From contig CALBVA010000098.1 in assembly GCA_937969125.1 (NCBI GenBank), forward strand, positions 1 to 11,067: a stretch of 11,067 nucleotides of DNA. Direction: 5' to 3'. A model generated the notes under the pieces. The model saw nothing but the letters and a program-made list of their open reading frames with translations, did no database searches and was not told the DNA's origin. The position numbers were made by a program, and so were the translations under genes. Positions 1-5,360 of the stretch are shown here, one piece after another. How positions within the stretch are numbered: the first letter of the stretch is position 1; each line of letters starts with the position of its first letter. The DNA comes from an uncultured Verrucomicrobiales bacterium (GTDB lineage: Bacteria; Verrucomicrobiota; Verrucomicrobiia; Verrucomicrobiales; Akkermansiaceae).

Positions 1-386
1 CCGCCGATGTCGATATTCTCGATCGCCTCTTGCAGAGTCACACCTTCCTTCGCGATGGTTTGCTCGAAAGGGTAGAGATTGACTACCACCAGATCGATGG
101 TCGGGATATCATGCTTCTTCCCCTGCTGCACGTGGTCATCGGAATCACGACGCTGTAAGAGCCCACCATGCACCTTCGGGTGGAGGGTCTTCAAGCGTCC
201 CTCAAAGAGTTCAGGCGCGCCGGTGTAGTCCGCGACATCGATCACAGGGAGCCCGGCTTCGCGGAGGGCGGCTGCCGTGCCGCCGGTGGAGAGCAGCTCG
301 ACGCCGAAGTCTTCATGGAGGGACTTCGCAAAATCAACTAATCCGGATTTATCGGAAACCGACAGGAGCGCGCGTGAGATCGCCAT
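1..386 (-). CDS. purH: Bifunctional purine biosynthesis protein PurH, N-terminal part (cut by window edge)
   Basis: The minus strand reads from an ATG at 386-384 to the window edge, giving the first 128 residues of PurH (AICAR formyltransferase / IMP cyclohydrolase), which carries out the last two steps of IMP synthesis in the cytoplasm. What is visible is the N-terminal MGS-like IMP cyclohydrolase domain. The protein opens with ALLSVSDKSGLVDFAKSL (residues 6-23), then STGGTA (33-38), RLKTLHP (64-70, usually RVKTLHP), HGGLL (73-77), NLYPF (103-107) and NIDIG (124-128) at the edge. All are PurH signatures in the expected order and spacing. The C-terminal formyltransferase domain lies outside the window. 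No Shine-Dalgarno sequence precedes the ATG. The gene is divergent from the lipoprotein-like gene, with 187 bp between them. A small hairpin (415-419 pairing with 426-430) sits in its leader; I recognise no riboswitch there. Confidence 0.96.
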   Translation of the reverse strand, partial: MAISRALLSVSDKSGLVDFAKSLHEDFGVELLSTGGTAAALREAGLPVIDVADYTGAPELFEGRLKTLHPKVHGGLLQRRDSDDHVQQGKKHDIPTIDLVVVNLYPFEQTIAKEGVTLQEAIENIDIG

Positions 387-560
387 AATAGTGTGAGGTT
401 TTTCGAGCTGAAGCAGCCCGACCGAGGGCTAAGGCAGAGCCTCCGCAGGAGCAAGGGGAATATCAGGCGGTCACTGTGAATAAGTCTCGCCAAAGAGGAA
501 CCGGAGTGGCGATTTTCAGAATCCTTCACGCTTTTCCTAGCGGATTTTCGCAGTGGAGAT

Positions 561-566
561 TAGTAT
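561..566 (+). promoter_or_regulatory. Possible -10 element TAGTAT for a leaderless transcript
   Basis: TAGTAT lies 7 bp before the ATG at 574. It matches TATAAT at four of six positions, and a start 7 bp downstream would put the first transcribed base on the start codon. I see no good -35 hexamer at 16-18 bp upstream, so this is weak on its own. It gains some weight from the similar TAGCAT arrangement before the gene at 10125. Confidence 0.25.
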
Positions 567-573
567 CCCCCTT

Positions 574-1053
574 ATGAAAATTCTTTGGCTTCTTTTATTC
601 ATCCCTCTTTTCACAAATTGCGGCTCCAGCAATGATTCCTCCCGCCCGCTTTCGTTACTGCAGAGCCCGGCGCGTGCCTCAGCCTGGGGTTCGCCGACCA
701 AAGTGAATACGGCGAATGGGTATCGCCTGACCTATACCAATCCCTCCAACTCACGAGAAAGTGTCATGATTGAGGGATCGCACAACCTCTTCCCCTCCTT
801 CTTCTATCCACCTCACGTTAAGGGACGTAGCGGTGCTGCTGCCGCCCAAGTCTGGCGATATGCCGAAATAGAGGGAAAGAAAGTCCGCTGGTATCAGGCT
901 GCCGCGGCCAATGACACCTTCGGGGATCAATTCCGCGTGGTGGGCTTTGATCTCACCGATCGTCAGGGTGGTTCGGGAAATTACCGCATCCTAACCCAAG
1001 GTCCGGAAAACAAGGTGCGAGGCTGGATTTCCGAGCTACGCTTGCGCCCATAA
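574..1053 (+). CDS. Small putative lipoprotein or exported protein of unknown function
   Basis: This gene encodes 159 residues from the ATG at 574. An in-frame GTG at 553 would add seven residues (MEISIPL) before the signal sequence. I prefer the ATG because it begins directly with a lipoprotein-like leader: Lys2, a hydrophobic stretch ILWLLLFIPLF (3-13), then TNC with Cys16 as the possible lipidated residue. Asn at -1 is not the usual Gly/Ala/Ser, so lipidation is uncertain; an ordinary signal peptide is the alternative. After a Ser-rich linker the mature protein is polar. Late segments such as VWRYAEIEGKKVRWYQ (93-108) and the C-terminal VRGWISELRLRP suggest a small beta-rich fold. I do not recognise the family. 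The stop TAA overlaps the ATG of the SDR gene (TAATG), so the two are probably co-transcribed and translationally coupled. Confidence 0.75.
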   Translation: MKILWLLLFIPLFTNCGSSNDSSRPLSLLQSPARASAWGSPTKVNTANGYRLTYTNPSNSRESVMIEGSHNLFPSFFYPPHVKGRSGAAAAQVWRYAEIEGKKVRWYQAAAANDTFGDQFRVVGFDLTDRQGGSGNYRILTQGPENKVRGWISELRLRP

Positions 1054-1790
1054 TGACCGGACCTCAGACCGCTTTCATCACCGGAGCCAATGGTGGCATT
1101 GGCTCCGCCCTCGCCCGCAAGCTCGCCTCAGCAGGGACCAAGCTCGTCCTCGCCGGGCGAAATACCGCCGCCCTCGAAGCTCTCGCCTCAGAGATTGGTG
1201 CCAAGGCCCTGATCTGCGACTTCACTAATCCAGAAGAGGTCGGAATCTGTGTCACTGCCGCTTTGGAAGAACTTGGGACAATTGAGGCCGCCGCACACTG
1301 CATTGGCTCCATTCTCCTAAAACCGGCCCATCTGACCTCGGTGGACGATTGGAAGGCGGTCATGGATACAAATCTCAATTCCTCCTTCTACCTGCTGAAC
1401 AAGCTCGCCCGCCCTATGATGAAAGCCGGCGGCTCGATCGCCTTCGTGACCTCCATCGCGGCGGAAAAAGGACTTTCGAACCACGAGTCCATTGGAGCCG
1501 CAAAGGCTGGATTGGCCGGACTTACCCGCTCTGCTGCCGCGACCTATGCGAAGAACCAACTCAGGGTGAATTGCATCGCACCGGGGCTCGTCGATACCCC
1601 GCTGGCCGCTCCGATCACCGGAAACGAGGCGGCGAGGAAATTCTCCGAAGCGATGCACCCCCTTGCCCGTCTCGGCACTGCGGAGGAAATCGCCAATGCC
1701 CTCTTCTTCCTGCTCTCCCCCGAGAACACCTGGATCACCGGCCAATCGCTCTCGGTTGACGGCGGTCTCTCTTCGCTCCAAGTGAAGTAA
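1053..1790 (+). CDS. SDR-family oxidoreductase lacking the catalytic tyrosine
   Basis: This 245-residue protein has the full short-chain dehydrogenase/reductase fold. The nucleotide-binding glycine motif TGANGGIG is at 10-17, Arg36 after the second strand suggests NADP(H) preference, Asp56 is the usual adenine contact, Asn107 matches the active-site Asn, and Ser134 (VTS) and Lys151 (AAK) match the catalytic Ser and Lys. It ends with the typical WITGQSLSVDGG (227-238). The canonical Tyr, four residues before Lys and 13 after Ser, is Ile147 here (NHESIGAAKAG). The usual NNAG after strand 4 is HCIG (82-85). From memory, a group of bacterial SDRs shares a NHEAI-type segment at this place, so this may be a subfamily trait and not a local mutation. 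Substrate unknown; ordinary Tyr-dependent carbonyl reduction is doubtful. The start overlaps the upstream stop by one base, with no Shine-Dalgarno sequence. Confidence 0.92.
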   Translation: MTGPQTAFITGANGGIGSALARKLASAGTKLVLAGRNTAALEALASEIGAKALICDFTNPEEVGICVTAALEELGTIEAAAHCIGSILLKPAHLTSVDDWKAVMDTNLNSSFYLLNKLARPMMKAGGSIAFVTSIAAEKGLSNHESIGAAKAGLAGLTRSAAATYAKNQLRVNCIAPGLVDTPLAAPITGNEAARKFSEAMHPLARLGTAEEIANALFFLLSPENTWITGQSLSVDGGLSSLQVK

Positions 1791-1820
1791 GCGCTCGGAA
1801 AGCCAAAGGCTGTCAAGCGC

Positions 1821-1859
1821 CTCCGTGAAGCGGAGCTTTTCATCACCGGACGCTTCACT
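1821..1859 (+). terminator. Candidate terminator for the SDR operon (two competing stems)
   Basis: About 30 bp after the SDR stop, CTCCG (1821-1825) pairs with CGGAG (1831-1835) and is followed, after one C, by TTTT (1837-1840). This resembles a short intrinsic terminator. An overlapping alternative is the perfect 8-bp inverted repeat GTGAAGCG (1825-1832) with CGCTTCAC (1851-1858), loop 18 nt. The T-run is short, so efficiency is uncertain. Confidence 0.45.
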
Positions 1860-1868
1860 CCAGCACTC

Positions 1869-1883
1869 AAAGGGCTTCGCCCT
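1869..1883 (-). terminator. Candidate terminator of the haloperoxidase gene
   Basis: About 20 bp after the haloperoxidase stop, on its own strand, AGGGC pairs with GCCCT around a GAA loop (1871-1883) and is followed by TTT. The stem is only 5 bp, so it is a weak candidate, but its place between two convergent genes fits. Confidence 0.4.
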
Positions 1884-1902
1884 AGCTGCCAGATACGCCT
1901 TA

Positions 1903-4026
1903 TTAGGGAGCCACGGGATCCTGACGCAGCACGCGGTAGTATTTCCCGATGGCATCCTGCGTCGCGACATTAAAGGTAATCATATCAGTCGTCGCAGCGA
2001 CGAGGGTGGTCTCATTGATCGCCCCAGTGAAGTCAGGAGTCGGGGAGGATTGCAGCTGATAGCGGTAGTTCGCGATGGCGGGCCAGCTAACCTCCACTCC
2101 GACACCATCCGGCTTCACGAAGCAAAAGAACTCATCGAGAATACTACCGTCGATAAATTTCAGGGCACGAGCGGCGCCCTTAATGCCGACCTTCGATCCC
2201 ATGATGCGGCCAGGGCCATCATCGGCCGATACGTGAATGCCCCCGTAAATTCGGGAAATTCCGGCCTGGTCAGCAGCATCATAATAGGTGGCCCACTGCA
2301 GCTCCACGTCGGTAGCCGGGCCGGTATCGAATTCCAGCTCGTTCATCCCATAGGTGAAGGTCCCGAGACCACCTGGGAAATACTCGCTTCCGGTCATGAT
2401 TGCCAAAACCTCAGCCGCAGCCCTACTGAAGGCACTGTGTCCGGAAACATAGCCCGCGAAGGCCGGAGTCACGAAAGTCGCCTTCTGGTATGGGAGCCAC
2501 CCGACCCCCGGGCGCCAACCCACATTGGGTGGCGGAGGAGGGCCTACCGGGGAGAAAGGAACCCCCCAGGCATAGATCTGAATTTCATCGCGCGGCGGGC
2601 TCCCGATGGGAAACCCCGGAAGCTGAGTCAGACGCACCACACCGGGCTCAAGGAGAAGTCCCTGAGCGTTGTATTTTGGCTGCATGTCATCCGAGGACTG
2701 ACCATTCAGCCACATCTGCCGGATCAAGGTAATCGGGCGGACGTAGTCGTATTCCCGCTTCACACCCCAAGCTGCAATTGCAGCGTCATGAAGGGCACCA
2801 TTGAGAGCTAGGTAGAGCTTCACATCCCACTCCAGCTCGAGAAGGGTTGGCCCAGTGCCACCAATTTTGCGAACCAAATTCGTGTTATCATTGACCTCAT
2901 TTGCCACGGTATTCCAGTGGCCCGGGGGAGTTTCCGAGTCCGGGCCATCCGCCCAAAACTCCGCGATGACACGGGCGTAGTCGGCACGCCTCACCATTTT
3001 GGCGGGATAGGGCTGGCCGTCGAAGGGATTTGTCAGATGCCCCGTTCCGTCATCTTGTCCCAGGGAATTATTCCCGATGGAAGCCGGAGAGATATCGATC
3101 ATCGTTGCATCGGCGTTATCGAGAAACCCGGAGAACTCGATGACCTTGTTCACCTGCTGTTTCATCGCAAGGTCACTGCTCATTCCGTCGCCGGAAAGGT
3201 AGGGCGGCGCACCGGGATCGATCTCCTCATAAACACCATCGGTCGAAGGACCAGAAAGAGCAAAGGGACTCACATATCCCCAATGAGCACCGACAAATTT
3301 CTGGGTATCGTCAGCCTCCAGCCCGTTCTGGGTTTGGGCTTCATCAAAGCGTAACGGCTGCCAGCGGTTAACGTCATTCAATCCCGCTCCAATCCCTGGA
3401 AGGGAAACGCGCAAGGGATCATTAACCGGCACGTATCTCGTATAGTTGGCCACCGTCGGGTGCGTATTGTCGTCGTAGTCATCATAGCTATCAGACTGGT
3501 TCGAATTATCGACATTTCCGCGGGCGATGATCGCGGCCGCAATCCGATTCCCCACAGCCTCCGGGCTGGTTCCGGAAGTGGTGACGATCATGGGATCATA
3601 ACCGAGAGCGGTCATAAAACTAGTGAGTCTCGTGCGGACCGGAAGTTCCGACGGCAGAGGATTCATCGGATCAGCCGGAACCGGATCCAGCATGTGCTCG
3701 GCACGTGAAAACAGGAGCCGGTATGCAGCAAAGCTGATGGCCTTTTCGCGAGCAGTCTCCACGTCACCGGCAGTTGCGGCTTCATTGTAGAAGACCCCGA
3801 CGGCAGTGGCATCATAGGCTGCCCAAGCGTCATACATCGCGGCTGACAGATGAAAGAGATTCCGAGCGTGGACATTCGGGGCTGGGAAGTCGTCTCGAAT
3901 AGCGGTCAAGAGCTCCTCATTCCACTGACGGGCAATGGATTGGCCGGAAGCTGGCTGTGAGAGAAGTGCCAGGGCACCTGCTGCGAGACAACTCAGGGAC
4001 GAACGGTAAAATTGGGGGAGTTTCAT
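1903..4026 (-). CDS. Secreted vanadium-dependent haloperoxidase (PAP2 superfamily)
   Basis: This 707-residue protein has a signal peptide (about 1-28, ending QPASG/Q), so it acts outside the cytoplasm. The core matches vanadium haloperoxidases, which use vanadate and H2O2 to oxidise halides; bacterial acid phosphatases share the fold. The vanadate-binding set is complete with fungal chloroperoxidase spacing: Lys423-x6-Arg430-Pro431, Ser528-Gly529-His530 (VSGH in place of PSGH), and Ser591-Arg592-xxx-Gly596-x-His598. His598 is the expected covalent vanadate ligand. FWADGP (357-362) and PPGHWN (367-372) are further family-like segments. From about 638 a short beta domain (WPAIANYRYQLQSS, then YYRVL at 696-700) resembles C-terminal appendages common on secreted verrucomicrobial proteins. 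A proline run PPPPP (496-500) lies in a loop. The gene stands alone, convergent with the SDR gene and divergent from hsp20. No Shine-Dalgarno sequence is visible. Halide preference cannot be told; a phosphatase activity is the alternative. Confidence 0.9.
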   Translation of the reverse strand: MKLPQFYRSSLSCLAAGALALLSQPASGQSIARQWNEELLTAIRDDFPAPNVHARNLFHLSAAMYDAWAAYDATAVGVFYNEAATAGDVETAREKAISFAAYRLLFSRAEHMLDPVPADPMNPLPSELPVRTRLTSFMTALGYDPMIVTTSGTSPEAVGNRIAAAIIARGNVDNSNQSDSYDDYDDNTHPTVANYTRYVPVNDPLRVSLPGIGAGLNDVNRWQPLRFDEAQTQNGLEADDTQKFVGAHWGYVSPFALSGPSTDGVYEEIDPGAPPYLSGDGMSSDLAMKQQVNKVIEFSGFLDNADATMIDISPASIGNNSLGQDDGTGHLTNPFDGQPYPAKMVRRADYARVIAEFWADGPDSETPPGHWNTVANEVNDNTNLVRKIGGTGPTLLELEWDVKLYLALNGALHDAAIAAWGVKREYDYVRPITLIRQMWLNGQSSDDMQPKYNAQGLLLEPGVVRLTQLPGFPIGSPPRDEIQIYAWGVPFSPVGPPPPPNVGWRPGVGWLPYQKATFVTPAFAGYVSGHSAFSRAAAEVLAIMTGSEYFPGGLGTFTYGMNELEFDTGPATDVELQWATYYDAADQAGISRIYGGIHVSADDGPGRIMGSKVGIKGAARALKFIDGSILDEFFCFVKPDGVGVEVSWPAIANYRYQLQSSPTPDFTGAINETTLVAATTDMITFNVATQDAIGKYYRVLRQDPVAP

Positions 4027-4043
4027 CGGTTTTTGGGGTGGGT

Positions 4044-4066
4044 TTGAAGAAATCCAATTTCTTCAA
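4044..4066. promoter_or_regulatory. Perfect 10-bp inverted repeat upstream of the haloperoxidase gene (possible operator or leader hairpin)
   Basis: TTGAAGAAAT (4044-4053) and ATTTCTTCAA (4057-4066) are exact reverse complements separated by CCA. The near edge is 17 bp from the haloperoxidase ATG. As DNA it is a 23-bp palindrome of a size typical for dimeric repressors. As RNA it would be a stable hairpin in the 5' leader. Neither strand has a T-run directly after it, so a terminator is unlikely. Confidence 0.55.
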
Positions 4067-4197
4067 TAATTCTGGGAATAAAAGCACGAATCTAACCTCG
4101 CTGAAAGCCTGAAGCGTTCTCAAAGTCGATTTTCTGCCGGGCAATCAGCTTAATGCTAGAAACTTAGATCATCTTACCAGCTTCCGGGGTTTCATTG

Positions 4198-4244
4198 GAT
4201 CCCCGCTCCCGACTCTGCCTGGCATGGCTGCCTGGACGGGGATC
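4198..4244. repeat. 7-bp inverted repeat enclosing an 8-bp direct repeat
   Basis: GATCCCC (4198-4204) is the reverse complement of GGGGATC (4238-4244). The enclosed segment contains CTGCCTGG twice (4215-4222 and 4228-4235). It could fold as a long hairpin or be a fragment of a dispersed intergenic repeat. Function unknown. Confidence 0.35.
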
Positions 4245-4449
4245 TTACGGGACAATATCGTGTGACATTTTGACACAACCCAAGGGCATTTGTGCCAATT
4301 TACCCCTATGATCAACTCAGGAAAATCTAGGAAAACATTGGAAATACAATGATTGGAGCGATTTGGAGCACTTTGGCCCAATTCATGCCATAGAGGACAG
4401 ATGTTAACCAAAACGAGTTAATCGAATCAAACAACGAAATACAGAAACC

Positions 4450-4839
4450 ATGAATCTACTGAATCAATTCCCCAATCGCCTTCTCGGAAATCTCGATGAG
4501 ATCATCAGCCAGACTCTCCGCAGCTTCGATCCCACTCCTGAATCGAACGCTGCAGACACCTATCGTTATGAGTCTGATGAGGCCTATCGCCTCCGGCTGG
4601 ATCTGCCCGGCTTCAACAAGGAAGAAGTCGACCTAAAACTCGAGGAGGATCAACTCACCGTAAGCGCCAAAACCGAGCGGGAAGAGGCCTTCCGCGATGA
4701 CTTCGAGCGGACCTATACCCTGCCGGAGGACGTCGACCCGGATGGAATCACCGCAAAGCTCGAAAACGGAGTTCTTGAACTGACTCTAAACCGCATCGCA
4801 CCGGAGGAGCCAAAGACCCGCAGTATCGAGATCGACTAA
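4450..4839 (+). CDS. Small heat-shock protein, Hsp20/alpha-crystallin family (first of a tandem pair)
   Basis: This 129-residue protein is the usual size for a bacterial small heat-shock protein, an ATP-independent cytoplasmic holdase that binds unfolding proteins. The alpha-crystallin domain spans about 38-115: LDLPGFNKEEVDLKLEED (50-67), the AxLxNGVL signature as AKLENGVLEL (102-111), and a C-terminal IxI-type anchor IEI (126-128) that in this family docks on a neighbouring dimer to build oligomers. The N-terminal arm (1-37) is amphipathic and Asn/Leu-rich. The second hsp20 gene starts 36 bp downstream with no terminator between, so they form a probable operon. No Shine-Dalgarno sequence is present; the leader just before the ATG is A-rich and probably unstructured. 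No CIRCE element is seen, so how heat control is exerted is unclear. The family call is firm; orthology to a named Hsp20 is not claimed. Confidence 0.95.
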   Translation: MNLLNQFPNRLLGNLDEIISQTLRSFDPTPESNAADTYRYESDEAYRLRLDLPGFNKEEVDLKLEEDQLTVSAKTEREEAFRDDFERTYTLPEDVDPDGITAKLENGVLELTLNRIAPEEPKTRSIEID

Positions 4840-4875
4840 ACGAAACCCGCTTAAGAAACCCAACAGTATCCAGCT

Positions 4876-5226
4876 ATGAACAATAATCTAACGACTGAAA
4901 CCCCACTCACTCTCCAGCGCCCGCCCTTCAAGTCTCGCAAGATCGAAGGCGGAGTGGAGGTCTCCATCGCCCTCCCCGGGGTGGCCCGCAATGATCTCTC
5001 CCTGAACATCGAGGAACGCATCCTCTCGGTGAAAGGTCAGCGAAAGGCTGCCTCTGATTTCACCCCAAAGGATGACGAGGCCCTGACTTATGAACTACGG
5101 GTGCGGCTGCACGAAGACCTCGATACCGGGGCGATCGATGCCGCCTACCAACACGGCGTGCTGACTCTGAAGCTGAACAAGCGGCAAGAGCTCGCCCCGA
5201 GGAAGATCGATATCCTTGCGAACTAA
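4876..5226 (+). CDS. Small heat-shock protein, Hsp20/alpha-crystallin family (second of a tandem pair)
   Basis: This 116-residue protein has an alpha-crystallin domain at about 22-102. Signatures are ALPGVARNDLSLNIEE (32-47), the late motif AYQHGVLTLKL (90-100), where His93 replaces the usual Asn of NGVL, and a C-terminal IDI (111-113) as the IxI anchor. It differs strongly from the upstream Hsp20: shorter, with a different N-terminal arm (NNNLTTETPLTLQRPPF) and a different domain core. This is therefore an old pair and not a recent duplication. Such pairs may form mixed oligomers or divide substrate binding and release; that is inference. It is the last gene before the strong terminator at 5305-5341 and is convergent with bamA. 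The start codon has no Shine-Dalgarno sequence. Confidence 0.94.
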   Translation: MNNNLTTETPLTLQRPPFKSRKIEGGVEVSIALPGVARNDLSLNIEERILSVKGQRKAASDFTPKDDEALTYELRVRLHEDLDTGAIDAAYQHGVLTLKLNKRQELAPRKIDILAN

Positions 5227-5268
5227 GAACCTTTTCAACATGTGTGTTTGTTGAGTGTGTAACAGAAA

Positions 5269-5294
5269 GCGGCTCTCCTGAGTGGGAGAGCCGC
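5269..5294 (+). terminator. Strong hairpin after the hsp20 pair
   Basis: GCGGCTCTCC (5269-5278) pairs perfectly with GGAGAGCCGC (5285-5294) around a 6-nt loop, 42 bp after the second hsp20 stop. No T-run follows on the plus strand, so alone it is more likely a 3'-end stabiliser or pause hairpin working with the next stem. Confidence 0.5.
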
Positions 5295-5304
5295 GCTTCA
5301 TGAG

Positions 5305-5341
5305 AAAAAAAGCGCGCTTCGGGAAACCGGAGCGCGCTTTT
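5305..5341. terminator. Bidirectional intrinsic terminator between hsp20 and bamA
   Basis: A run of seven A (5305-5311) leads into a 12-bp stem, AGCGCGCTTCGG (5311-5322) with CCGGAGCGCGCT (5327-5338). There is one G-T wobble, a GAAA tetraloop (5323-5326), and TTTT follows (5338-5341). Read on the plus strand it ends the hsp20 operon. On the minus strand the A-run becomes seven T and ends bamA, whose stop is 20 bp away. Confidence 0.88.
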
Positions 5342-5360
5342 GAATTTTCCAAATCAGGAT

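Larger units (their letters stand above)
4027..4449. other. 423-bp divergent intergenic region between haloperoxidase and hsp20 genes
   Basis: This stretch is clearly more AT-rich than the flanking genes and must carry the promoters of both. I see a perfect inverted repeat near the haloperoxidase end (4044-4066) and a 7-bp inverted repeat with internal direct repeats (4198-4244). There is also a TTGACA hexamer (4270-4275) without a matching -10 at 16-18 bp, TATGAT (4307-4312), TACAAT (4345-4350), and TTGG repeats at 4338, 4353, 4363 and 4373. There is no CIRCE element and no clear sigma-32 promoter before hsp20. Short open frames here look spurious: they lack initiation signals and any recognisable domain. 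Confidence 0.6.

Noticed and set aside
387..573. Purine-responsive riboswitch in the purH leader
   Set aside because: Only a 5-bp hairpin is visible on the relevant strand; the three-way junction expected of a purine aptamer is absent.
1825..2811. Long plus-strand open frame (328 codons) opposite the haloperoxidase gene
   Set aside because: It is antisense to a gene with a full set of vanadium-haloperoxidase motifs, and its translation shows no domain, signal or sensible composition. It arises from the codon bias of the opposite strand.
1053..4026. SDR and haloperoxidase as parts of one halogenated-metabolite pathway
   Set aside because: The genes are convergent, have separate terminator candidates, and one product is cytoplasmic while the other is secreted. 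No other pathway genes are near.
4261..4277. TGTGA...ACACA, resembling a CRP-type site
   Set aside because: Only the outer bases match the TGTGA-N6-TCACA pattern, the inner half is asymmetric, and no nearby promoter is convincing.
4169..4411. Minus-strand open frame of 80 codons in the haloperoxidase-hsp20 intergenic region
   Set aside because: It starts with TTG and has no ribosome binding site or recognisable motif. Its cysteine- and tryptophan-rich composition is unlike the neighbouring proteins, and the region is AT-rich intergenic DNA with repeats.
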